A stretch of DNA of 64,000 bases, taken from Hormiphora californensis (lineage: Eukaryota > Ctenophora > Tentaculata > Cydippida > Pleurobrachiidae). The notes under the pieces were generated by a model. The model saw nothing but the letters and a program-made list of their open reading frames with translations, was not told where the DNA came from and did no database searches. Made by a program: the position numbers and the translations under genes. The first letter of the stretch is position 1. Each line of letters begins with the position of its first letter. Where the stretch lies: contig CM035358.1 of assembly GCA_020137815.1 (NCBI GenBank), forward strand, positions 7,484,733 through 7,548,732, given 5' to 3'. Positions 45,301 to 59,500 of this stretch are shown piece after piece.

Positions 45301-46087
45301 CTAGTTAATTTTTGGTTACTTTTTCTCCAACCGTTTAGTTGTTTACATTACAGTTAGTTTTTTACCCAACCGGTATTTACATTCCAGGATAACCATGGTC
45401 CTGTTTGGCAGAAATGGGCCCGGAGAGTGAACCTGAAGTATCCTGAACTGCCACCCGTGTCCCGTTGTCATAGCTACGAGATTCAATACAAGTTTAATTA
45501 CAAGTAAGCTACCTCCTTGTCTAATCCTACCAAATACCATAATATTTTAGTCTGTACTGCGAAGTGTGAACATTACCGAAGCCCATATATTACTGCATGT
45601 CTTATTACTTCAGAGCTGAGACAGGTGCTAATACATCTCCTCTCTCTCTCATCTTAAATCCCCTCTCTCTCCTCCAGATGTACAGAGTCATGGTGTAACT
45701 ACAAGATTGGACGACACAGTAAGAGCATTGATCTGGAACGTGCCCGGTGTCCACTGTGTTACAGCAGGTACATCGTAACAACACCCCCCTGTTTTGTTGC
45801 TCTGATCAATTGTATGAGAAGATGATATTACATAGCAAAAAGCTAATTTCGAGCTTCTCGCCCCTAATTAATTGACTCATCTTGCATACCTCTTCTAACA
45901 TACATGTCTCATCCCCAGGTTGAAGCTCCCCACGACTGCAAAGGATGCTGCAGCGTCAATCAAAACACCCAACAAGTGGACAGAGTTTGTTAAAGATAGA
46001 TTTAGTGAGGTCAAGGGAAAGTTGCCACCCCGTACCCCTCACAAAGAGGTCATGAAGGCTCTGAGCAAGGAATTCAAAACTTTGTGA
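42388..46087 (+). CDS. GCNA: Germ cell nuclear acidic protein (SprT-like)
   Basis: Exons 42388-43835, 43995-44174, 44309-44387, 44512-44595, 45388-45503, 45678-45767 and 45919-46087 give 721 residues in frame. The long first exon encodes a disordered Ser/Asp/Glu-rich region with acidic SSSSEDDDDEV runs and repeated RFS-FF-E motifs (FSEFFKSEMTMLHMK; FSTFFREQYSHLHL). The SprT domain follows (LYHQFNDNVFGGNLPP, HEMCHAA metalloprotease motif), then a zinc ribbon (CTESWC ... CPLCYSR), then an HMG-box-like tail (KWTEFVKDRFSEVK). This IDR-SprT-zinc-HMG order is that of invertebrate GCNA, which protects germline genomes by clearing DNA-protein crosslinks. An acceptor-like TTTTTGCAG directly precedes the ATG. 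Confidence 0.88.
44600..45240. mobile_element. Foldback element in a GCNA intron
   Basis: Arms of about 300 bp, 44605-44900 and 44935-45235, are reverse complements (for example GTTCATTTTGGATCTTTACA and its complement TGTAAAGATCCAAAATGAAC), with a short centre around 44905-44935. It fills most of the 792-bp intron between exons 44512-44595 and 45388-45503. No coding role. Confidence 0.85.
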
Positions 46088-46306
46088 AGTTCATTGTAAA
46101 CAACCTCTGTGACAAATTATGTGTCAAATTATGTCTTTTGACACAGTTTTATTGTTATCCCCCAATCGAACAATATTCTATCTTTTTACACTATTTTATC
46201 AAATCCGTTTTAAAATTTGACAATTCTGATTCTACCCATGATACCCGTGTTTCACTCTCCAATCTTGATAGTGTATACTGTATAATCTCTTGCCTCATTT
46301 AGCAGC

Positions 46307-46564
46307 ATGTCGTCAGAAAAACCCGCCCCTCAACCCGGTGCTGGTATCGCATCCTCTCCGGCCACAACCCTGTTTCGTATAACAAACTTTGAGCTCTACG
46401 CCAAACCCAACAAATTCATAATGATAACCGGAGCAACGGCGTTTCTGTGTTGTGCTGTGTACTTGTATGAGATGAGGAAGTACGCTAAGAGCCAAGGGAC
46501 GGATACCGTTCAGACGTCTAGTGATGGGAAATACTCTTACGTGAAAAAGAGCAAATGGGACTGA
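46307..46564 (+). CDS. SMIM8: Small integral membrane protein 8
   Basis: A single exon of 85 residues. The core TTLFRITNFELYAKPNK, one membrane segment (IMITGATAFLCCAVYLY) and the C-terminal YSYVKKSKWD match the SMIM8 (C6orf162) family, which ends in a conserved SKWD. Its function is unknown. It is single-pass and starts at an ATG 219 bp after the GCNA stop. CATTTAG lies just upstream of the ATG. Confidence 0.88.
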   Translation: MSSEKPAPQPGAGIASSPATTLFRITNFELYAKPNKFIMITGATAFLCCAVYLYEMRKYAKSQGTDTVQTSSDGKYSYVKKSKWD

Positions 46565-46928
46565 AGAAATAATATCTGTTTCTCGTATCTGCAGTAAACA
46601 GGATGTTTTGAGCGTCTCTAAACCCTCCACGCCTTCTCACACCCAGCTACCATAGCTATGTCGAGGATGGGCAGAAAAAGAAAGAAAGATACTGAAAATA
46701 GTGCGGATATCCAAAGGTTCAATTTCTTGTTTCCCGCGTCTTCTCAGCTCTGTGTAAACTGATTTCAGTTAATTCAATGAGAATAATATTGGGAATGTAA
46801 TAAGATGAAAGAAACTGAATATTCATGATCAGCCCACGAACTTGTGCAATTTATGTGTCCTTGGTTGTTACACGTTTCTGTGTGTTTGTAATTAATTAAT
46901 TAATTAAGTTAATTAATTGTTTTTAGGG

Positions 46929-50923
<3,995 letters not shown>

Positions 50924-51559
50924 CAGCCGTAATGGGTAATAGTATTATCTTATGAAACGTGTCAGAATGGTCTTGTTTATGTATATTTCGGAAATCTTTT
51001 TTACATCGAAAATATGGTAGTGTTGAGAGATTTTGGTGAAACAAATATGAACATGAAACAAAAAACAAAGTTTTCTGTGTGCGGGATATATAGGTTTAAT
51101 AAAGTTTTTTGTGTGTGTGCGGGATATTAGGTTTTTACTGTGCCTTTTTATTTATACGTTTTTACTACTACAACATATTACTAATGTGTCGAGTTACAAG
51201 AGAGAAAGATCTGAGAGTTATTTATAGTGGTTGTATGTTTTGTGATATGTACTCTTTTGTGTCTATTCTCGAAAATAAATCGGTAAATTTTCCACGACCC
51301 TTCGCCTTCAATTATCCCTTGTCCAATCTACCGGAACTTCTTACCCTATTAATATTTGGTAACGAAATTACCCCTTGCAGACCCTACTACCGCGATAGTA
51401 GGGAACGCTTTAGCGTACCAAGGGGCAGGGGTAATTTCGTTACCAAGTTAGTTTCGCAGAGATTTTGTTCCCTGTTTTCTAACCTCTCACCATATTGTTA
51501 GCTAGTGTTGCCCCCCCCACCATCATTCTAACCATCCTGTTACATTAGCTGGTGTAGAA
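50924..51559 (+). other. DBT-PTDSS interval with palindromic repeat
   Basis: No gene. Near-duplicate GTGTGTGCGGGATAT words lie at about 51075 and 51112. At 51355-51448, TTGGTAACGAAATTACCCCT is inverted at the other side (GGGTAATTTCGTTACCAA) around an inner hairpin CCCTACTACC/GATAGTAGGG. This end also matches single copies near 10160, 11025 and 24020, so it is a dispersed palindromic family. Confidence 0.55.
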
Positions 51560-53354
51560 ATGTTGCCAGACTCAGAACAACCTGATCAGGTCGAGCAGAT
51601 TAGGACTGATGAAACAAACAGTTGGTTTTGGAGACCACATACTGTCACAGGTAGGCACTTACTCTTGGCTTCAAAGATCCGTGCTTATTTGAGTTGATTT
51701 TAAATTGAATACCGATCGTACTTTTGTATTTATTAATTCCCTGCTAACCCCCGTCTCCCTCAGCCCTCGTTCTATTTGTCGTGTCCCTAGCATACTTTGC
51801 TCTCTTTGAGACAAGCTCAGATGACACAGTCCTCAACACTAAGAGAGGACTTCTCTTTGCCAGTGTGTCCTTCCTTTACATTGCAATGACACACACCAAG
51901 AATGGACCTTTCACACGGCCTCATCCCATTGTGTGGAGGTATGAGTTGGGTAGTGGGCAGAGTTTGGTAGTGGGCAGGGAATATTGGGCAGTGAGAGGTA
52001 ATATTTGACTTGATTTGCTCAGATAATTATTATTCTCCAATTACACTCTCTCACACTGCTCTCCCCATCTAGGTTGGTACTGAGTTGTTCCATGCTCTAC
52101 CAACTATTCCTAATCTTCATCCTCTTCCAATCGGACAAAGACTGCAGGAAGCTTCTCAGTTATCTATACCCAGACCTGGGGGAGCCGCTGGAGGAAATTG
52201 ACTACAGGTAGGAGCAAATATATGACAGCTGTGGCTAGTCACAGGTTTGGACAGATGTTCCCATCAGATCCTGTCTTGTCCCTTACTCTAAACAGGGAGG
52301 AAATGGAGTAATAAGGTGACACTGAAGTTGTCTCCCTGTAACACATGTTTCTCTCCCCAGTTCAAATTGTGCAATCTACGATCCAGATAGACCAGATGAT
52401 CCGTACCATAATTTCTGGGATAAAATGGATTGGTTCGTTATATTCCACCTGACAGGCTGGTGGGCCAAAGCAATCGTCTTTAGGTGAGTCATTGTATCTG
52501 TATAAGATAGACTGTTTTTGTATTTCTTGTAGACTGTAACTCCCTTCCCTCTTTATCACCCTCCCTCTCTCCATCTCTATCTAACACCCCTCCCTTCCCC
52601 CCACAGAGACTACTGGATGTCCTTTGTCCTCTCCATCACATTTGAGATCCTGGAATACTCCCTCGAACACCAACTTCCCAACTTTGCTGAATGCTGGTGG
52701 GATCACTGGATCCTGGACGCTATCGTCTGCAATGGCCTGGGAATCTGGCTGGGCATCAAAACCCTGGACATCTTAGAGAGCAAGACCTATGATTGGAGAG
52801 ATTTGTGGTCGATCCCTGGGAACCGTGGGAAAATCCAAAGGATCCTGTCCCAGTTCACCCCTCACAGTTGGACCAAGTTTGATTGGGGATACACAGAGGA
52901 TGTCAAGAGGTGGTTTATGGTCATCCTAGTTTGCACCTGTATCATGATATTTGATCTCAATACCTTCTACTTAAAGGCAGTCCTCTGGATCCCTCCTCCC
53001 CATCCCATTAATTTCTACCGCTGTGTACTAATTGGTTTTGTCGGTGCGGTGGCACTCCGAGAAACCTATGAATATATGAGTAACCCTAACTGTAAGAGGT
53101 TCGGACAGCAATCCTGGGTGGCTATTTCCATCCTAGCTACAGAGTGTCTGATTATTTGGAAGTTTGGTTATCATATTGTCACCAAACCCTTCCCGACACA
53201 TGTCATTATATTCTGGACAGCCTTCGTAGTTATTATTTTGGGTTGGTCACTCTGGAATTTCACCTTCAAGCTACCTAGGAGGAAGAGAACAGCTAGTGGG
53301 AGATTTGTTAGCGAGTGTGCTGCAGATGATGGAAAGGCGGGGAAGGCAGAATAG
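51560..53354 (+). CDS. PTDSS2: Phosphatidylserine synthase (PTDSS2-type)
   Basis: Exons 51560-51650, 51764-51938, 52073-52207, 52361-52483 and 52607-53354 join to 423 residues. Diagnostic motifs: TKNGPFTRPHPIVWR, YDPDRPDDPYHNFWDKMD, FEILEYSLEHQLPNFAECWW, DHWILDAIVCNGLGIWLGIK, FTPHSWTKFDW, LNTFYLKAVLW and ALRETYEYM. About eight to ten membrane segments. This base-exchange enzyme of the ER/mitochondria-associated membrane swaps the head group of phosphatidylethanolamine (PSS2) or phosphatidylcholine (PSS1) for serine. I favour the PSS2 type from overall resemblance but do not exclude PTDSS1. The start is the first ATG in the first exon; an upstream exon is possible. It converges on TMEM94, whose stop is 460 bp beyond. 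Confidence 0.88.
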
Positions 53355-53817
53355 ACAGATTGGGTCACAAACTATTTGGGGTTTTTTTCTTGCCTATGTG
53401 TGCGTGTTGTGTTGTTTTTTTTCTAGCTCGAGTTCTTTCAAGGTTATCCCTCTATAACATTGGGCAACTGTATTGACGTTTATTAATTGATTTGTACTTT
53501 TGAAAAAAAGAACCCAATTTTATTTCGTCGGAAGATTCTCGGTCACTAGAAAGTTCCATACACTTGGCAACTTGGCCAGCGGTCACAGTTTCACCGGTCG
53601 GAACAGGAGGGCGCGACCGAAATATTGCAGGGTCCTCCGCGCAGCACTCTCCAAAATGCGCCGCGCGTGAGCTGGTGAGAATTTCTGAGCGCTGGAAAGG
53701 AAACAGGGTGCGGAGCTGAGTTCTGTCAAATTAAAACGATTTATCTCACACATACAAATACAAAAAGGGGGCACATAAAAAGCATCTCAATATATCAAAA
53801 TAAACGGTGATATATTT
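53355..53817. other. Convergent 3' intergenic region
   Basis: Between the PTDSS stop and the TMEM94 stop. Contains the presumed 3' UTRs of both genes. A GC-rich patch lies at 53600-53670 (GCGCGACC, GCGCCGCGCG). No classical AATAAA is obvious downstream of PTDSS. Confidence 0.5.
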
Positions 53818-56592
53818 TCAAAAGGGTGAATTCATGCCAAGCTTTGTTCCAAATTTCAGTTTTTGTCTCCGTTGGAACCTCAAGAATAACCTCCTATCAA
53901 ACATCTTTGAAACCTCAGAGAATCCCAATTGAAGGAGGGGCAGGATAATCAATGATACAGCTGATGGAATAGGAACTGGGGCTGGAAGAGACACGATGAT
54001 AGAGACTGCGGTCACCACAGTAGGGAGTAGAGCGAGAACGAATGTTGAAGATGTCCAATTTTTCAGGAAATATCGGAGGGATAACTTTTTTGTTCGATGG
54101 GCAAATACCACACTGTTAACAACTGAAATGGAAATGAAGTTTAATGTCATAGGGAATATATCGTAGTTCAGGACTTTGAAGTGAGCGCCTTGTAATGAGG
54201 GTTTCATTGGGGTGACGATCATAAAACAACAGATTTACCTTGTATAAGTGTAACGATACCAAGATTAAATCTCTGTATAGTTTCCAGCACTGTCTCCTGC
54301 TCTGTTATCCACACATTGCAATAATTACAAGAGGTGTATAATGATCCACAAGTTACCAGTGGACCAATTAAAAAGAGGGTACTCCATCGTCCAAGGAAGT
54401 GTTGGTATTGTCGGCCTGTGTCCGTTATGTCGGCCTCTCTTTTTCCGGTATGTAGCTGCATTACGGCAGGATCCTGTTGATATGATTTAGTTAATTAGTT
54501 AACCCGTAGAAATGATTTAGTTACAGGTACAGGTAAGGGCTTGTTCGCGGTGATTTAAAACAAAAGTGATTCAAATATCTTTCAACAAGGATCCACAGGG
54601 AACTGCCACAACACACATACTCACATAGCTCAGAGTGAAGGGTAGGGTAGACAAGATAGGAATGTTCAGGAGACACAAGATCAGACATCCTGGAACAGAG
54701 AGGGGAGGTGGTAGGAGAAGAAGCTGATGGATTAGAGAGTAGAGGGAGAGGGAGACATACATCCCCAACATAAGATGACCGGATTGTTTTAGGGAGACAG
54801 AGGTGTGACGAGCAACTCTTATCAACTGGTCCACTATCTGGAAATAAAGTTAATTAAAAAATCAATTAAATTATCTAATTAAAGTACATACTGGATATAA
54901 GTATGTTGTGGGAATTCGGGGATCACCCAAGTTCATGGCGATATATTGATTGCATCCCTTGCATACTCACTATTCACTGAATACTTTGGTGACTGAATAG
55001 TATTCAGTATAGTATTCCAGTTTTATTAATCAGTCCGGTATTTCAGTTCATTTCGGTCTGTCTCCCTCTCACATACCAGTTTACAGTTTTAGTAATCAGT
55101 CTGTCAGTTCATTTCGGTCTGTCAGTATCTCTCTCCCTCACGTACCAGGTTATCCCTGCTAAGTACTAAACTGCAGGGTAGGGTATTTAGGATGGAACTG
55201 AGGTGAAGGCAGGTCAGGGAAGTATGGTCACTAGTTTTGGCTACGTAGTCCCCTGTCGGCCACGGTAGGGTGATGTCTTTTATACCTGTGAGGAGAGATG
55301 TAAATATACTGGCAATATGGTGGTTGGTGACACCTGGCGCGACCCCCGCTCAATCTCGGTCGCGCCAGGTGTCTATGTCACCAATTGGAGAAGCTGATTG
55401 TTTTGAATAGTACTAGGTCGGTTGGAACCCGCCTGGAGATACATCGGTCTATTATACCTGAGATAAGGCATTGTTGTGGTAGGTGGGGTACCATACCAAT
55501 ACCAGAATCAGCCTGGAGGAACACTCTGAAGTTTTTGGATTGAAGGGAACTGCCCACACAACATACCAATTCGTTGTTTTCCTGGAAGTAAGAGGGTAGT
55601 TGAGGGGGGGGGGGGTGTTCGTGTTGGGTGATTTGGATTGGAGTAGTTTGGGGACTCTCACTGCTGCAGTAAACACAGATTTAAAAGGAGGGAGGGAGAG
55701 AGAAAGTGAACAAAAGTGAGATAGAGAACAAACAACCAAGCAAACTATGAACAACTGAAAATGAAATTGACAGACAGATAAACAAAACAGACAGACAAAA
55801 AAACAGACGAACAAACAAAACAGTCAGATCAAGTATACCTGCATTATCTGGATCATTTCTCGTATGGCGGGGGGAGTGCAGGAGGAGAAGAGTGGAACTA
55901 GTAGGGGAACGTTATCTACCGACTCTAAATGTGGCTTTATACTCCTGATTCCCTGAGGAGAGAGAGATAGTTTAGACATTCACAGATAAGTTACTATCAG
56001 AGATGACGAGATAATCTGTTGGTTTGAATTTTTCTTTGACATCAGGTGCAACAAAACTATTCAAACCAGGTAAGATAAGAATTAGTACCTGAGGTAGCCT
56101 GGCCTTGTAATTGGAATGGAATATGTTCCTCTCGTCAGCTGAAGTATCACTATCAACAGAGAACTGATCAAAGTCACCTTCAGCTAGAGAGATGTGACAA
56201 TTCCAACCTGGGATTGTATTGTCTTTGTCAGACGGTATAGTTGGACTTGATGATTTTACCATCAATCATATTCTGGGTAGGCAATGGCCTAGTGAATAAT
56301 GGAATACCAACTACGCATTAGGTGACTATATTGTTACTCTAAAACCAGTACCTGTTTCAAGTCCTAGTTTCGTCCCAAATGCCCGACTTCTCAGCTCATT
56401 CTCCGAACTAAAGTGTACAAATCTGATATTCGCACTATCCAGTGTCTCAATAAGGGTCACAACATCGTGGACAGGATGGAACTGGGAGCACAGGATACCG
56501 AGGAATGTCTGACCACATTGGAGCTTTAGGAGGGACTCTCCGGGACAGCAGTGGAGTGGGTTCTCAATGGGTTCATCTAGAAAACCATAACC
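53818..56592 (-). CDS. TMEM94: TMEM94 (ER magnesium P-type ATPase-like), C-terminal exons
   Basis: Eight minus-strand exons: 56352-56592, 56089-56207, 55839-55952, 55458-55581, 55146-55285, 54625-54837, 54239-54473 and 53818-54122. All joints keep frame and give 496 residues. In order: GYGFLDEPIENPLHCCPGE, QTFLGILCSQFHPVHDVV, FGTKLGLETGWNCHISL, IKPHLESVDNVPLLVPLF, VCCVGSSLQ, HLSSILNTLPCSL, VDQLIRVARHT, and the terminal FQRRQKLKFGTKLGMNSPF. WNCHISL, DNVPLLVPLF and the C-terminus are TMEM94 signatures as I recall them. The protein is reported as an ER Mg2+ uptake ATPase related to P-type pumps; this half holds the end of the HAD-like region and the last membrane helices. The N-terminal half lies beyond the array and the window. 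Confidence 0.88.
55326..55384. repeat. Hairpin in a TMEM94 intron
   Basis: GGTGACACCTGGCGCGACC at the left pairs with GGTCGCGCCAGGTGTC and GTCACC at the right over a 12-base loop. CGCCAGGTGTCTGG at about 25440 is related, so this may be a dispersed family. Confidence 0.65.
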
Positions 56593-59500
56593 CTGGAGGA
56601 GGAGAGAGGGTGTTAGAGCTTTAGAAGGGACTCTCCGGGACAGGAGTGGAGTGGGTTCTCAATGGGTTCGTCTAGAAACCCGTAACCCTGGAGGAGGAGA
56701 GGGTGTTAGAGCTTTAGGAGGGACTCTCCGGGACAGGAGTGGAGTGGGTTCTCAATGGGTTCGTCTAGAAACCCGTAACCCTGGAGAGGAGAGGGTGTTA
56801 GAGCTTTAGAAGGGACTCTCCGGGACAGGAGTGGAGTGGGTTCTCAATGGGTTCGTCTAGAAACCCGTAACCCTGGAGAGGAGAGGGTGTTAGAGCTTTA
56901 GGAGGGACTCTCCGGGACAGGAGTGGAGTGGGTTCTCAATGGGTTCGTCTAGAAACCCGTAACCCTGGAGAGGAGAGGGTGTTAGAGCTTTAGGAGGGAC
57001 TCTCCGGGACAGGAGTGGAGTGGGTTCTCAATGGGTTCGTCTAGAAACCCGTAACCCTGGAGGAGGAGAAAGGGTGTTAGAGCTTTAGAAGGGACTCTCC
57101 GGGACAGGAGTGAAGTGGGTTCTCAATGGGTTCGTCTAGAAACCCGTAACCCTGGAGGAGGAGAGGGTGTTAGAGCTTTAGAAGGGACAGGAGTGGAGTG
57201 GGTTCTCAATGGGTTCGTCTAGAAACCCGTAACCCTGGAGGAGGAGGAGAGGGTGTTAGAGCTTTAGGAGGGACTCTCCGGGACAGCAGTGGAGTGGGTT
57301 CTCAATGGGTTCGTCTAGAAACCCGTAACCCTGGAGGAGGAGAGAGGGTGTTAGAGCTTTAGAAGGGACTCTCCGGGACAGGAGTGAAGTGGGTTCTCAA
57401 TGGGTTCATCTAGAAACCCGTAACCCTGGAGGAGGAGAGGGTGTTAGAGCTTTAGGAGGGACTCTCCGGGACAGGAGTGGAGTGGGTTCTCAATGGGTTC
57501 GTCTAGAAACCCGTAACCCTGGAGAGGAGAGGGTGTTAGAGCTTTAGAAGGGACTCTCCGGGACAGGAGTGGAGTGGGTTCTCAATGGGTTCGTCTAGAA
57601 ACCCGTAACCCTGGGGGAGAGAGGGTGTTAGAGCTTTAGAAGGGACTCTCCGGGACAGGAGTGGAGTGGGTTCTCAATGGGTTCGTCTAGAAACCCGTAA
57701 CCCTGGGGGAGAGAGGGTGTTAGAGCTTTAGAAGGGACTCTCCGGGACAGGAGTGGAGTGGGTTCTCAATGGGTTCGTCTAGAAACCCGTAACCCTGGAG
57801 GAGGAGAGGGTGTTAGAGCTTTAGAAGGGACTCTCCGGGACAGGAGTGGAGTGGGTTTTCAATGGGCTCGTCTAGAAACCCGTAACCCTGGAGGAGGAGA
57901 GGGTGTTAGAGCTTTAGAAGGGACTCTCCGGGACAGGAGTGGAGTGGGTTCTCAATGGGTTCGTCTAGAAACCCGTAACCCTGGAGGAGGAGAGGGTGTT
58001 AGAGCTTTAGGAGGGACTCTCCGGGACAGGAGTGGAGTGGGTTCTCAATGGGTTCGTCTAGAAACCCGTAACCCTGGGGGAGAGAGGGTGTTAGAGCTTT
58101 AGAAGGGACTCTCCGGGACAGGAGTGGAGTGGGTTCTCAATGGGTTCGTCTAGAAACCCGTAACCCTGGAGAGGAGAGGGTGTTAGAGCTTTAGAAGGGA
58201 CTCTCCGGGACAGGAGTGGAGTGGGTTCTCAATGGGTTCGTCTAGAAACCCGTAACCCTGGGGGAGAGAGGGTGTTAGAGCTTTAGAAGGGACTCTCCGG
58301 GACAGGAGTGGAGTGGGTTCTCAATGGGTTCGTCTAGAAACCCGTAACCCTGGGGGAGAGAGGGTGTTAGAGCTTTAGAAGGGACTCTCCGGGACAGGAG
58401 TGGAGTGGGTTCTCAATGGGTTCGTCTAGAAACCCGTAACCCTGGAGGAGGAGAGGGTGTTAGAGCTTTAGAAGGGACTCTCCGGGACAGGAGTGGAGTG
58501 GGTTTTCAATGGGCTCGTCTAGAAACCCGTAACCCTGGAGGAGGAGAGGGTGTTAGAGCTTTAGAAGGGACTCTCCGGGACAGGAGTGGAGTGGGTTCTC
58601 AATGGGTTCGTCTAGAAACCCGTAACCCTGGAGGAGGAGAGGGTGTTAGAGCTTTAGAAGGGACTCTCCGGGACAGGAGTGGAGTGGGTTCTCAATGGGT
58701 TCGTCTAGAAACCCGTAACCCTGGGGGAGAGAGGGTGTTAGAGCTTTAGGAGGGACTCTCCGGGACAGGAGTGGAGTGGGTTCTCAATGGGTTCGTCTAG
58801 AAACCCGTAACCCTGGAGGAGGAGAGGGTGTTAGAGCTTTAGAAGGGACTCTCCGGGACAGGAGTGGAGTGTGTTCTCAATGGGTTCGTCTAGAAACCCG
58901 TAACCCTGGAGGAGGAGAGAGGGTGTTAGAGCTTTAGAAGGGACTCTCCGGGACAGGAGTGGAGTGGGTTCTCAATGGGTTCGTCTAGAAACCCGTAACC
59001 CTGGGGGAGAGAGGGTGTTAGAGCTTTAGAAGGGACTCTCCGGGACAGGAGTGGAGTGGGTTCTCAATGGGTTCGTCTAGAAACCCGTAACCCTGGAGGA
59101 GGAGAGGGTGTTAGAGCTTTAGAAGGGACTCTCCGGGACAGGAGTGGAGTGGGTTCTCAATGGGTTCGTCTAGAAACCCGTAACCCTGGAGGAGGAGAGG
59201 GTGTTAGAGCTTTAGAAGGGACTCTCCGGGACAGGAGTGGAGTGGGTTCTCAATGGGTTCGTCTAGAAACCCGTAACCCTGGAGGAGGAGAGGGTGTTAG
59301 AGCTTTAGGAGGGACTCTCCGGGACAGGAGTGGAGTGGGTTCTCAATGGGTTCGTCTAGAAACCCGTAACCCTGGAGGAGGAGAGGGTGTTAGAGCTTTA
59401 GAAGGGACTCTCCGGGACAGGAGTGGAGTGGGTTCTCAATGGGTTCGTCTAGAAACCCGTAACCCTGGAGGAGGAGAGGGTGTTAGAGCTTTAGAAGGGA

